From contig JAFGVG010000129.1 in NCBI GenBank assembly GCA_016938095.1, forward strand, positions 1 through 9,120: a stretch of 9,120 nt of DNA, in the 5' to 3' direction. The position numbers were made by a program, and so were the translations under genes. Every line of letters begins with the position of its first letter. Within the stretch, counting starts at the first letter, position 1. This stretch comes from Bacteroidales bacterium (GTDB lineage Bacteria; Bacteroidota; Bacteroidia; Bacteroidales; UBA10428). Below the pieces are notes generated by a model that was not told the origin of the DNA, did no database searches, and saw only the letters and a list, made by a program, of their open reading frames with translations. Shown in pieces: positions 1 to 6,182 of the stretch.

Positions 1-2
1 CA

Positions 3-1415
3 GAAGAGGTATGGACATGTGCCATGCACCCACACATCCGTATGGACAAGCCGGGGAAATGCCCCATTTGCGCCATGGATTTAATTCTTCTTGACCAGGG
101 AAATGCATCAGTGGATGCCGATGCCATTCACTTTACCAGGGATGCTGTCGCACTGGCAAACGTTGCTACCACTGTGGTATCAACTCAAAAACCGGTTAAA
201 GAAGTCCGGCTCTACGGCAAGGTGCAGGCCGATGAACGATTGCTGCAAAGTCAGGTTGTCCACATTTCCGGACGCATTGAGAAACTCAATGTAAACTTCA
301 CCGGTGAAAGTGTCAGCAAGGGTCAAAAGTTGGGGGTTATCTACTCTTCTGAATTGATTACCGCGCAGCAGGAGTTGTTGGAAACCATAAAAATAAAAGA
401 CCTTCAGCCTGAAATTTACGAAGCTGCAAAAGAAAAGCTGCGATTCTGGAAATTAACCGATCAGCAAATTGCAGCCATTGAAAATTCGGGCCAGGTGAAG
501 CAGGAATTTGACATACTGTCCAATACAACAGGCATTGTTTTAAACCGGAGGATTAACCCGGGTGATTATGTGCAGGCCGGGACCGTTTTATTTGATGTGG
601 CAGATCTTTCGAAGGTATGGCTCATGTTTGACGCTTACGAAAGTGATCTGCCCTTTCTGGAAGCCGGAGACAACCTGACATTTATCCTGCAGGGGCTTCC
701 GGGTTTCCGCTTTAAAGGAAAAATTACATTTATCGATGCAGTGATTGACCCGGTGACCCGGGTGGCAAAAGTAAGGGTGGAAACAGCCAATGCATCGGGT
801 AAGTTGAAACCCGAAATGTTTGCCACCGGCATTGTTAATGCCGACCTTGCAGAATACCATAACAAACTGGTTATTCCGCGTTCGGCTGTGCTTTGGACAG
901 GCAGGCGCGCTGTTGTATATGTAAAGCAACCTGATAGCCATGAACCTGTTTTCAAAATGCGCGAAATTGAACTTGGTCCCATGCTGGGCAACAGTTACGT
1001 GGTGATCAGCGGACTGTCCGATGGTGAGGAAATAGTAACACAAGGCACCTTCAGTGTTGATGCTGCCGCGCAACTCTCAGGCAAGCCCAGTATGATGGGT
1101 TTGGAAACCGGTGAGCTAACCGCAACACAATTTGAAGTCAGTGGCCTATGCGGAATGTGCGAAGAACGCATTGAGCAGGCCGCCAAATCGGTCAGGGGCG
1201 TTTCGGTTGCAGATTGGAATCAGGAGACCGGGATACTGAAAGTGTCTTTTAATGCCTCCAAAACATCGGTTGATGAAATCCAACAGGTTATTGCCGGGGT
1301 AGGTCATGACACCCCCATTTACAAAGCAACAGACGAGGTATATGACCGGTTGCCGGAATGTTGTAAATATGAGCGTAAGCGGAATGATTCTGAAATGATT
1401 GGGCATAAACACTGA
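3..1415 (+). CDS. cusB: CusB-like RND efflux periplasmic adaptor with N-terminal metal-binding motif and C-terminal HMA domain (5' partial)
   Basis: Periplasmic adaptor that would link an inner-membrane RND pump (CusA type) to an outer-membrane channel for Cu(I)/Ag(I) export. The frame is open from the left edge (codon at 3-5) through the ATG at 24, and the residues before it (EEVWTCA) complete a heavy-metal-binding motif of the form WTCxMHP...GKCPxCxMDL. The ATG at 24 is therefore internal and the true start lies outside. In 470 visible residues I see this motif (about 4-27), the first lipoyl/barrel half (about 65-125), a short alpha-hairpin, the second lipoyl half (GIVLNRRINPGDYVQAG), a beta-barrel (VWLMFDAYESD), a membrane-proximal part, and an HMA-like domain from about 373. 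The HMA pair of cysteines is C383 and C386 (GLCGMC), and a CC pair lies near the end. Adaptors with both extra modules are known in Bacteroidota. Function is inferred from family. Copper-related remnants follow downstream. Confidence 0.9.
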   Translation, partial: EEVWTCAMHPHIRMDKPGKCPICAMDLILLDQGNASVDADAIHFTRDAVALANVATTVVSTQKPVKEVRLYGKVQADERLLQSQVVHISGRIEKLNVNFTGESVSKGQKLGVIYSSELITAQQELLETIKIKDLQPEIYEAAKEKLRFWKLTDQQIAAIENSGQVKQEFDILSNTTGIVLNRRINPGDYVQAGTVLFDVADLSKVWLMFDAYESDLPFLEAGDNLTFILQGLPGFRFKGKITFIDAVIDPVTRVAKVRVETANASGKLKPEMFATGIVNADLAEYHNKLVIPRSAVLWTGRRAVVYVKQPDSHEPVFKMREIELGPMLGNSYVVISGLSDGEEIVTQGTFSVDAAAQLSGKPSMMGLETGELTATQFEVSGLCGMCEERIEQAAKSVRGVSVADWNQETGILKVSFNASKTSVDEIQQVIAGVGHDTPIYKATDEVYDRLPECCKYERKRNDSEMIGHKH

Positions 1416-1527
1416 TTGGAACATTAGCAGGGTGTTTATAAAGTAACGAAATATATGTATTATGGAGACTATGGCTGTCAAGTTAACTATTCGTATAAAT
1501 GCTTAACCAATAAGAAAATTTCAACCC

Positions 1528-1852
1528 ATGAATACAAATGCTGAACTGACCGTTGTAAAGCTACTGCGCACGGCATTATACCTGGCCATTGCAACCATAG
1601 TGTACAACCTGGCCGAAGGATTGGTTTCGGTATTCTATGGCATTGAAGATGAAACGCTGGCATTGCTGGGTTTTTGAGTAGACAGTTTTGTTGAGGTACT
1701 ATCCGGAGCCGGAATTCTTCATATGCTCATTCGCATGAGAAAAGCTGGTGTTAACGATATAAAATCAAGAGACCGGTTAGAAAAACAGGCCCTCAAAATA
1801 ACGGGCACTTCGTTTTATTTGCTGGCTGCGGGGCTGCTTATTTATTCAGTTT
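1528..1852 (+). pseudogene. CDF-like cation transporter, broken copy A (nonsense codon, 3' end lost)
   Basis: From the ATG at 1528 the frame gives MNTNAELTVVKLLRTALYL and then a hydrophobic stretch typical of the small (about 200-residue) CDF-like cation transporters found in Bacteroidota metal-resistance clusters. At 1675-1677 a TGA stands where the family has glycine in the GFGVDSFVEV motif; one base change (GGA to TGA) explains it. The same frame then continues with VDSFVEVLSGAGILHM, a charged loop, and ITGTSFYLLAAGLLIYSVY. From about 1840-1853 the similarity passes to CopA sequence in another frame, although the reading frame stays open to the TAA at 1939-1941. The second half of the transporter is missing. 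It lies 112 bp after the adaptor gene and was probably part of the same island. The family assignment is from memory of related proteins. Confidence 0.8.
1561..1662 (+). repeat. 102-bp direct repeat, left copy (5' part of CDF-like gene A)
   Basis: This segment aligns without gaps to 5393-5494. I count 5 differences in 102 positions, mostly at third codon positions. It encodes LLRTA through GIEDETLA of the CDF-like transporter. The sequence before it (N-terminal residues) differs between the two copies, so the similarity begins sharply inside the genes. The repeats lie in the same orientation, with the glycolytic genes between them. Confidence 0.9.
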
Positions 1853-2183
1853 ATTTGCTCTTTTGTTTCCTGGGATTTTTCCGACTCAGTATAAAGACAT
1901 GCTGGGAAACGTTCATTTATATTTCGAAGCTGCCGCTGTAATATTAACCCTTGTGTTATTAGGACAGGTTATAGAACTAAAGGCACACAGCAAAACCAAT
2001 ATGGCATTATAACTGAAGGTAATGCAGTAGTGGATGAAAGCATTACTATTGGAAAAACGTGTGGAAGGTATTGTAAGTGTTACTGACAAAATTAAGGACA
2101 CATCTGCCAAAGCCATTCAGGAATTACAAAAGCTGGGGGTGAAAGTTTTCATGCTTACAGGCGATAATGAATTGCTAGCAAAT
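1842..2183 (+). pseudogene. copA: Copper-translocating P-type ATPase (CopA) remnants, two internal deletions and frame changes
   Basis: Three scraps in CopA order lie in changing frames. Scrap 1 (about 1842-2005) reads LFALLFPGIFP, then YFEAAAVILTLVLLGQ and ELKAHSKTN, the membrane segment and the conserved linker after it. Scrap 2 (about 2006-2040, frame shifted) reads ITEGNAVVDES, the end of the actuator domain just before the usual TGE region. Scrap 3 (about 2041-2183, back in the first frame) reads EKRVEGIVSVTDKIKD and then KVFMLTGDNE of the P-domain. The CPC transport motif, the DKTGT phosphorylation site, the nucleotide-binding domain and the GDGxND motif are absent, so no working pump can be made. 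The remaining codons to the TAA at 2223 are not recognisable. An open stretch from 2034 to 2225 exists but is only the last scrap. Family identity is firm; junction points are approximate. Confidence 0.82.
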
Positions 2184-2337
2184 GGCGAGTGCATGGATAT
2201 CTGCAAACAAGGTTCTGGAAATTAAGCTTGTTATCTGGGAGAAAAGAGATAAATTTACCATGGGTGTTGGTTTTTGTTTAACCACAATAAGTTTACCTCA
2301 ATAGGTGTAATTTCCAATCCCCTTATTTTTTAGAATC

Positions 2338-2345
2338 TATTTTGG
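2338..2345 (+). promoter_or_regulatory. Possible -7 element upstream of pfkA
   Basis: TATTTTGG matches the Bacteroidota -7 consensus TAnnTTTG at all but one fixed position and lies about 40 bp before the ATG at 2386. I see no convincing TTTG-type -33 element at the usual distance. AT-rich DNA gives such matches by chance, so this is a weak candidate. The stretch 2226-2385 otherwise shows nothing I recognise. Confidence 0.25.
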
Positions 2346-2385
2346 ACGGATATGACAGATTATACAGGAATAATTGCTTATAAAA

Positions 2386-3729
2386 ATGGACAAATGTAAT
2401 GATTCCATGACTCACGAAGATTTTAGAGTGAAAATTCTTGGCGATAGAACCATAAAATCCCCGTTAAAACCATCATTGCATCCGGATGGCTTGTCGTTTG
2501 GATTTATTGAAAAGGAGGACAGGGTTCTATTCGATGCATCCCTGGAGCATTTTAATTATTGCCGGGAAACCGGCGAAACTCCCATTTCCTTTGAAAAGGC
2601 CGGACCGCACAAGCAACTGTATTTTTATCCGGCCAAAACCAAAGTTGCTATTGTAACCTGCGGCGGATTATGTCCCGGTTTAAACAGCGTGATTCGCAGT
2701 CTTGTAAACGAACTTCATTATCGGTATAATGTTAACCAGATTATTGGGATACAATACGGGTATGCCGGCTTTATTGCCAGCAACAATCATCCGGTGATCG
2801 ATCTTACGCCCCAGTATGTTGAAAGAATTCACCTTTTCGGAGGATCAATTCTGGGATCGTCACGTGGAGAGCAGGATACAGGCCAGATAGTTGACAAACT
2901 CCAGACACTAAATGTGGATATATTGTTTTGTATAGGTGGAGATGGAACTTTGCGTGGGGCACATGCCATTTATGAAGAGATATCACGGCGTAAACTGAAC
3001 ATTTCGGTTGCCGGAATTCCCAAGACCATTGACAATGATATTAATCTAATTGATCAATCGTTTGGATTCGAAACGGCATTTACCATTGCCAAAGACATCA
3101 TCCGAAGTGCGCATAACGAAGCAATTGGCGCTTACAACGGAATAGCAATAGTGAAATTGATGGGTCGTGATTCGGGATTTATTGCCGCTTATGCCGCTCT
3201 TTCCATTCAGGAGGTGAATTTTGTGCTGATTCCCGAAATAACATTCGATTTATATGGTGACAAAGGCTTTTTACAGGTATTGCGCAGCCGTATCGAAAAT
3301 CGTCATCACGCACTTATAGTGGTGGCCGAAGGAGCCGGGCAGCATTTTTTCAAAGGCGATACCATAGAAAGGGATGCCTCAGGAAACATAAAAAATAAAG
3401 ATATTGGCCTGTATTTGAAAGAAAAAATATTCAAGGAATTCAGATCCGGGAATTTTCCGGTCACAATCAAGTATATCGACCCAAGCTATATTATTCGTAG
3501 CGCTCCTGCTAATGCCAATGACAGCAAGTTTTGCGGACTTCTTGCTCAGAATGCTGTTCATGCCGCAATGGCTGGCAAAACCGATTTTGTGATAGGACAC
3601 TGGAACAACTGGTTTACACTTCTTCCTATTCCAATTGCCGTCTCCACACGAAAGAAAATAGACGTATATGGAGAATTGTGGTGGAATATTCTGGAAACCA
3701 CCGGACAGCCTGTGTCGATGAAAAATTAG
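2386..3729 (+). CDS. pfkA: ATP-dependent 6-phosphofructokinase (plant/TP0108-like group)
   Basis: Phosphorylates fructose 6-phosphate to fructose 1,6-bisphosphate, the committed step of glycolysis, in the cytosol. Counting from the ATG at 2386 (447 residues), the phosphate-binding strand is KVAIVTCGGLCPGLN from 86. GGDGT is at 184-188, PKTIDND at 212-218 with D216 as the expected catalytic base, and MGRDSG from 259 binds the sugar phosphate. Gly at 187 (not Asp) is the classic sign of ATP rather than pyrophosphate use, while Lys at 213 is shared with PPi enzymes and with plant-type ATP enzymes. The N-terminal extension of about 80 residues and overall length fit that long group, not the 320-residue E. 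coli PfkA. Start choice: ATG 2386 is preferred. A TTG at 2374 has an AGGA-like site close by, and an ATG at 2407 (MTHEDF) is also possible. The next gene follows after 48 bp. Confidence 0.93.
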   Translation: MDKCNDSMTHEDFRVKILGDRTIKSPLKPSLHPDGLSFGFIEKEDRVLFDASLEHFNYCRETGETPISFEKAGPHKQLYFYPAKTKVAIVTCGGLCPGLNSVIRSLVNELHYRYNVNQIIGIQYGYAGFIASNNHPVIDLTPQYVERIHLFGGSILGSSRGEQDTGQIVDKLQTLNVDILFCIGGDGTLRGAHAIYEEISRRKLNISVAGIPKTIDNDINLIDQSFGFETAFTIAKDIIRSAHNEAIGAYNGIAIVKLMGRDSGFIAAYAALSIQEVNFVLIPEITFDLYGDKGFLQVLRSRIENRHHALIVVAEGAGQHFFKGDTIERDASGNIKNKDIGLYLKEKIFKEFRSGNFPVTIKYIDPSYIIRSAPANANDSKFCGLLAQNAVHAAMAGKTDFVIGHWNNWFTLLPIPIAVSTRKKIDVYGELWWNILETTGQPVSMKN

Positions 3730-3777
3730 CCGCATACTGTTCATCACAATTCATTAATTAAATCAAAATATTCCCGA

Positions 3778-5208
3778 ATGAAACAGTCTTTTTCCAAAAC
3801 CAAGATAGTTGCCACCTTAGGTCCTGCTTCTTCTTCAAAAGATATACTAAGAAGAATGATTTATGAAGGCGTGGATGTTTTTAGAATTAATTTTTCGCAT
3901 TCAAAAAAGGAGGAATATTTAAAACTGGTAAATCTTATTAAGGAATTGAATATTGAATTGGATACTCATGTGGCTATTCTCGCTGATTTGCAGGGACCGA
4001 AATTAAGGATTGGTGAGATAGAAAACAATCTTCTCGAATTGGTTTCCGGTGATGTTGTAACGTTTGTTACTGAAAAGTGTATCGGGAATATAAACCGGAT
4101 ATATATGAGTTATCTTGAGTTTCCGCAAGATGTCAATGCCGGTGAAACAATCCTTATTGATGATGGGAAAATCAAGCTCGAAGTCACTGAAACCAATAAG
4201 AAAGATACTGTTAAAGCGAAGGTTATTTTCGGAGGTCCTCTTTCATCTCATAAAGGAGTTAACCTGCCCCATACATGGGTTTCGCTCCCCTGCCTCACAG
4301 ATGAAGATATTTCAAATGCCATTTTTGCTCTCAATTATGATGTTGACTGGATTGCGTTGTCGTTTGTCAGGAAAGCTGCGGATGTACTCGAATTAAAGGA
4401 ATTAATAAAGAAAAATAACAGCTATGCAGGCGTAATTGCTAAAATTGAAAAACCTGACGCCCTTGAAGAAATTGACCAGATCATTGAACAGGCCGATGGA
4501 ATAATGGTTGCACGCGGCGACCTGGGAGTGGAAATGCCTTTTAATGAAGTTCCTTTAATACAAAAACAAATTATTGAAAAATGCAACAGACAGGCAAAGC
4601 CCGTAATTGTTGCAACGCAAATGATGGAAAGTATGATTACGAATTTCACCCCAACACGAGCCGAAGCCACTGATGTGACAAACGCTGTGCTCGATGGCGC
4701 GGACGCACTCATGCTTAGCGGTGAGACTTCTATTGGCAAATTTCCTGTAGAGACAATTTTGAATATGCAAAAAATCATTTTTTATACGGAAGCGTATGGC
4801 AATCCTTTCAACAAAAATAATTCTCCGATTGAAGGAACTTCTGCTTTCCTGGCAGACTCAATTTGTCACCATGCATCGATATTGGCAAAAGAAGTTAACG
4901 CAAAAGCCATCATTACATTTACACATTCAGGGTATACAGCTTTCCATATTTCAAGTCACAGGCCTAAAACCGATATTTTTGCTTTTACCAGCAATATGAA
5001 AGTATTGCAGTATTTGGCTGTTGCATGGGGTGTACGGGTATTGTACTTACATACTTATGAACAACTCGAAGATGCAATTGTAGAATCAATAAGAATTCTT
5101 AAAGAAAAAAATCTACTGACTGAAGGCGACTGTGTGATTCATGTTGGCAGTTTACCGCTTAACGAACTTGGAAAGACAAACATTTTAAAAATCAACATCG
5201 TACAATAA
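3778..5208 (+). CDS. pyk: Pyruvate kinase
   Basis: Transfers phosphate from phosphoenolpyruvate to ADP, giving pyruvate and ATP, the last step of glycolysis. The 476 residues match the usual bacterial length. Visible motifs are KTKIVATLGPAS (7-18), RINFSH with R36, DLQGPK (70-75) at the edge of the B domain, and KIEKPDALEE with K222 (catalytic lysine) and E224 (metal ligand). VARGDLGVE follows with D248 as second metal ligand, then ATQMMESM and PTRAEATDVTNAVLDGADALMLSGET. The C-terminal allosteric-type domain begins near 345. Nothing is missing. The ATG at 3778 is the first in frame and starts right at the conserved N-terminus; no Shine-Dalgarno site is obvious, as is common in this phylum. 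The 48-bp gap after pfkA, without a terminator, suggests one transcript. By spot counts the gene is more AT-rich (about 35-37% GC in two sampled lines) than pfkA (about 45-47%). Confidence 0.97.
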   Translation: MKQSFSKTKIVATLGPASSSKDILRRMIYEGVDVFRINFSHSKKEEYLKLVNLIKELNIELDTHVAILADLQGPKLRIGEIENNLLELVSGDVVTFVTEKCIGNINRIYMSYLEFPQDVNAGETILIDDGKIKLEVTETNKKDTVKAKVIFGGPLSSHKGVNLPHTWVSLPCLTDEDISNAIFALNYDVDWIALSFVRKAADVLELKELIKKNNSYAGVIAKIEKPDALEEIDQIIEQADGIMVARGDLGVEMPFNEVPLIQKQIIEKCNRQAKPVIVATQMMESMITNFTPTRAEATDVTNAVLDGADALMLSGETSIGKFPVETILNMQKIIFYTEAYGNPFNKNNSPIEGTSAFLADSICHHASILAKEVNAKAIITFTHSGYTAFHISSHRPKTDIFAFTSNMKVLQYLAVAWGVRVLYLHTYEQLEDAIVESIRILKEKNLLTEGDCVIHVGSLPLNELGKTNILKINIVQ

Positions 5209-5249
5209 AACGTGCATTTTACTATCATTCTGTGCGTTATGATTTTTTT
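5209..5249 (+). terminator. Candidate intrinsic terminator after pyk
   Basis: Immediately after the TAA, AACGTGCA (5209-5216) can pair with TGTGCGTT (5231-5238) through eight positions, two of them G-U, with a 14-base loop. Four bases later comes a run of seven T (5243-5249). The stem is weak and the gap before the T run is imperfect. ATGAT...ATCAT at 5239-5254 could form a competing small hairpin around the T run. Position and T run support it; the stem alone would not. Confidence 0.42.
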
Positions 5250-5359
5250 ATCATGTACTTAGATCAATAATTAAGCAAGATGCAACCGTTTATGTTTATA
5301 GAAAACTACCAATATCTTTCACATGATAATATTTAACTCATAGCCACAAATTTCGGAAT

Positions 5360-5580
5360 GTGAATAAAAAAACTGGAAAACTAAGTGAATACCTGCTGCG
5401 CACGGCATTTTTCCTGGCCATTGCAACTATAGTGTACAACCTGGCCGAAGGATTGGTTTCGGTATTCTATGGCATTGAAGATGAAACACTGGCATAGCCT
5501 GGTTTGCATACTCCGAAGGCAAAGAAGCTTTTGAAAAGACGAAAAGCAACAGCCTGTCGTGTTGCTGCCATGACGATTAA
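5360..5580 (+). pseudogene. CDF-like cation transporter, broken copy B (internal deletion)
   Basis: A GTG at 5360 opens a frame reading NKKTGKLSEYLLRTAFFL and on to GIEDETLA, then hits TAG at 5495-5497. In the next frame, from 5491, the sequence reads GIAWFAYSEGKEAFEKTKSN and ends SLSCCCHDD with TAA at 5578-5580, which is the C-terminal end of the same transporter family. Two termini of one gene thus meet, with the middle (by family length roughly 350-400 bp, an estimate) removed and the frame changed. The join lies at CTGGCA around 5489-5494. Copy A lacks exactly the C-terminal part seen here, and copy B lacks the middle seen in copy A. No functional product is expected. The start codon is uncertain because an ATG at 5358 is out of frame. 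Confidence 0.8.
5393..5494 (+). repeat. 102-bp direct repeat, right copy (5' part of CDF-like gene B)
   Basis: This segment is the partner of 1561-1662, with 97 of 102 positions identical and no gaps. The right end of the match coincides with the deletion join in copy B. Confidence 0.9.
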
Positions 5581-5703
5581 CTTTATGAAATAAAGGCACC
5601 TTACGATGTTTCCTTTCTCGAATCCCAAATCGACCAGCTCGTATACCAGTTGTACGATCTGACGCCTGAAGAGATTGCCATTGTGGAGGGTGCGGTGTCA
5701 TAG
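5581..5703 (+). pseudogene. 3' remnant resembling the C-terminus of an Eco57I/type IIG-like restriction-methylation protein
   Basis: Directly after the TAA of the CDF-like remnant, the same frame stays open for 40 codons to TAG at 5701-5703. It reads LYEIKAPYDVSFLESQIDQ, then LVYQLYDLTPEEIAIVEGAV. The pattern ID-LVY-LYxLTxEEIxIVEG is one I associate with the extreme C-terminus of Eco57I-like and other N6-adenine methylase/type IIG restriction proteins in Bacteroidota. There is no start codon or upstream domain, so this is a leftover 3' end, not a gene. The assignment rests on a short tail motif; another large protein with the same tail is possible. Confidence 0.5.
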
Positions 5704-5793
5704 TTATTTTTATAATTTTATTGCTCTACCCTACATTTATTGTGTTATGGGAAAATGATGCATTTAATGCATTTTAACCAACATTATACAAAA

Positions 5794-5819
5794 AAGCCCC
5801 GCATAAATATGCGGGGCTT
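5794..5819 (-). terminator. Intrinsic terminator of the cold-shock gene
   Basis: A perfect 11-bp GC-rich inverted repeat (AAGCCCCGCAT / ATGCGGGGCTT) has a 4-base loop. On the minus strand it is followed by six T (5795 down to 5790), about 30 bp after the cold-shock stop codon. The T run lies only on that side, so it is oriented for minus-strand transcripts, though the stem could also slow plus-strand transcription. Confidence 0.9.
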
Positions 5820-5848
5820 AAAATTTTCAATGTCTTATAATATATAAA

Positions 5849-6040
5849 CTAAGCTAGTTTAACATTTACAGCATTTAATCCTTTTTTTCCCTGTTCGATG
5901 TCGAACGTCACTTCATCATTTTCTTTGATACTGTCTTTAAGACCTGATGAATGCACAAAGTATTCTTTCACTGAATTTGCGTCTTTAATGAAGCCAAATC
6001 CTTTTGCCTCATTAAAAAATTTTACTATTCCATTATTCAT
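5849..6040 (-). CDS. cspA: Cold-shock domain protein (CspA family)
   Basis: Small single-stranded RNA/DNA-binding protein, usually an RNA chaperone that keeps mRNA unstructured. The 63 residues form one cold-shock domain and nothing more. RNP1 is KGFGFI (13-18) and RNP2 is YFVHSS (27-32). KFFN (7-10) stands where E. coli CspA has KWFN. The C-terminus GLNAVNVKLA is typical of Bacteroidota members. The ATG at 6040 is preceded by an A-rich leader without a Shine-Dalgarno site. A -7 element lies 23 bp upstream and a strong terminator follows, so it is a single-gene unit with a short leader, unlike the long thermosensing leader of E. coli cspA. Which paralogue this is, and whether cold induces it, cannot be told from sequence. 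Confidence 0.95.
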   Translation of the reverse strand: MNNGIVKFFNEAKGFGFIKDANSVKEYFVHSSGLKDSIKENDEVTFDIEQGKKGLNAVNVKLA

Positions 6041-6062
6041 TTTGTTGTATTAAATTATGCGG

Positions 6063-6070
6063 CAAAGATA
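6063..6070 (-). promoter_or_regulatory. -7 promoter element of the cold-shock gene (TATCTTTG)
   Basis: On the minus strand 6070-6063 reads TATCTTTG, an exact match to the Bacteroidota -7 consensus TAnnTTTG. It would place the transcript start near 6056 and give a leader of roughly 15-20 bases before the ATG at 6040. I see no clear TTTG-type -33 element at the expected distance. Confidence 0.6.
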
Positions 6071-6133
6071 AGCATTAAAAATCAGACATTATTAATAATT
6101 CTAAAATAAACTGACAAAATATTAAAATATTTA

Positions 6134-6167
6134 CTGTTTCGCTGAGTGAATCAATCAGTCTAAACAG
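6134..6167 (-). terminator. Weak candidate terminator after the glucan synthase gene
   Basis: On the minus strand, about 16 bases after the TGA at 6183, CTGTTT pairs with AAACAG, and inside it CTGA pairs with TCAG, separated by small internal loops. An AT-rich stretch with a TTTT follows. It is an interrupted hairpin without a solid T run, so read-through into the cold-shock gene is possible. Confidence 0.3.
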
Positions 6168-6182
6168 ATGTTAAAAGCAACC

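Noticed and set aside
1675..1677. TGA in place of glycine as a sign of a recoded genome (TGA read as Gly, as in SR1/Gracilibacteria) or of selenocysteine
   Set aside because: The adaptor and the glucan synthase both end at TGA right where their families end, glycine is coded by GGN throughout, and the same locus carries frame changes and deletions. Simple gene decay explains it; no SECIS-like context is seen.
1723..1941. A 72-codon open frame as a small membrane protein
   Set aside because: It is the continuation of CDF-like copy A after the TGA, running out of frame into CopA sequence; its ATG is internal to the family alignment.
2034..2225. A 63-codon open frame starting ATG as a small independent gene
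   Set aside because: Its first two thirds are the P-domain segment of CopA (SVTDKIKD, MLTGDNE) with no catalytic residues; it is a leftover piece.
5381..5701. Minus-strand open frame of 106 codons opposite the second remnant
   Set aside because: It lies antisense to recognisable CDF-like and restriction-type coding sequence and shows no motif of its own.
1528..5703. The whole segment as a transposon or integrated element
   Set aside because: No transposase, integrase, terminal inverted repeats or target duplications are visible; the only repeats are the 102-bp gene pieces.
5758..5772. ATGCAT-TTA-ATGCAT as a regulator site or hairpin
   Set aside because: Each half is a self-palindrome in AT-rich DNA with a 3-base gap; there is no nearby start site that it would control, and chance is a good explanation.
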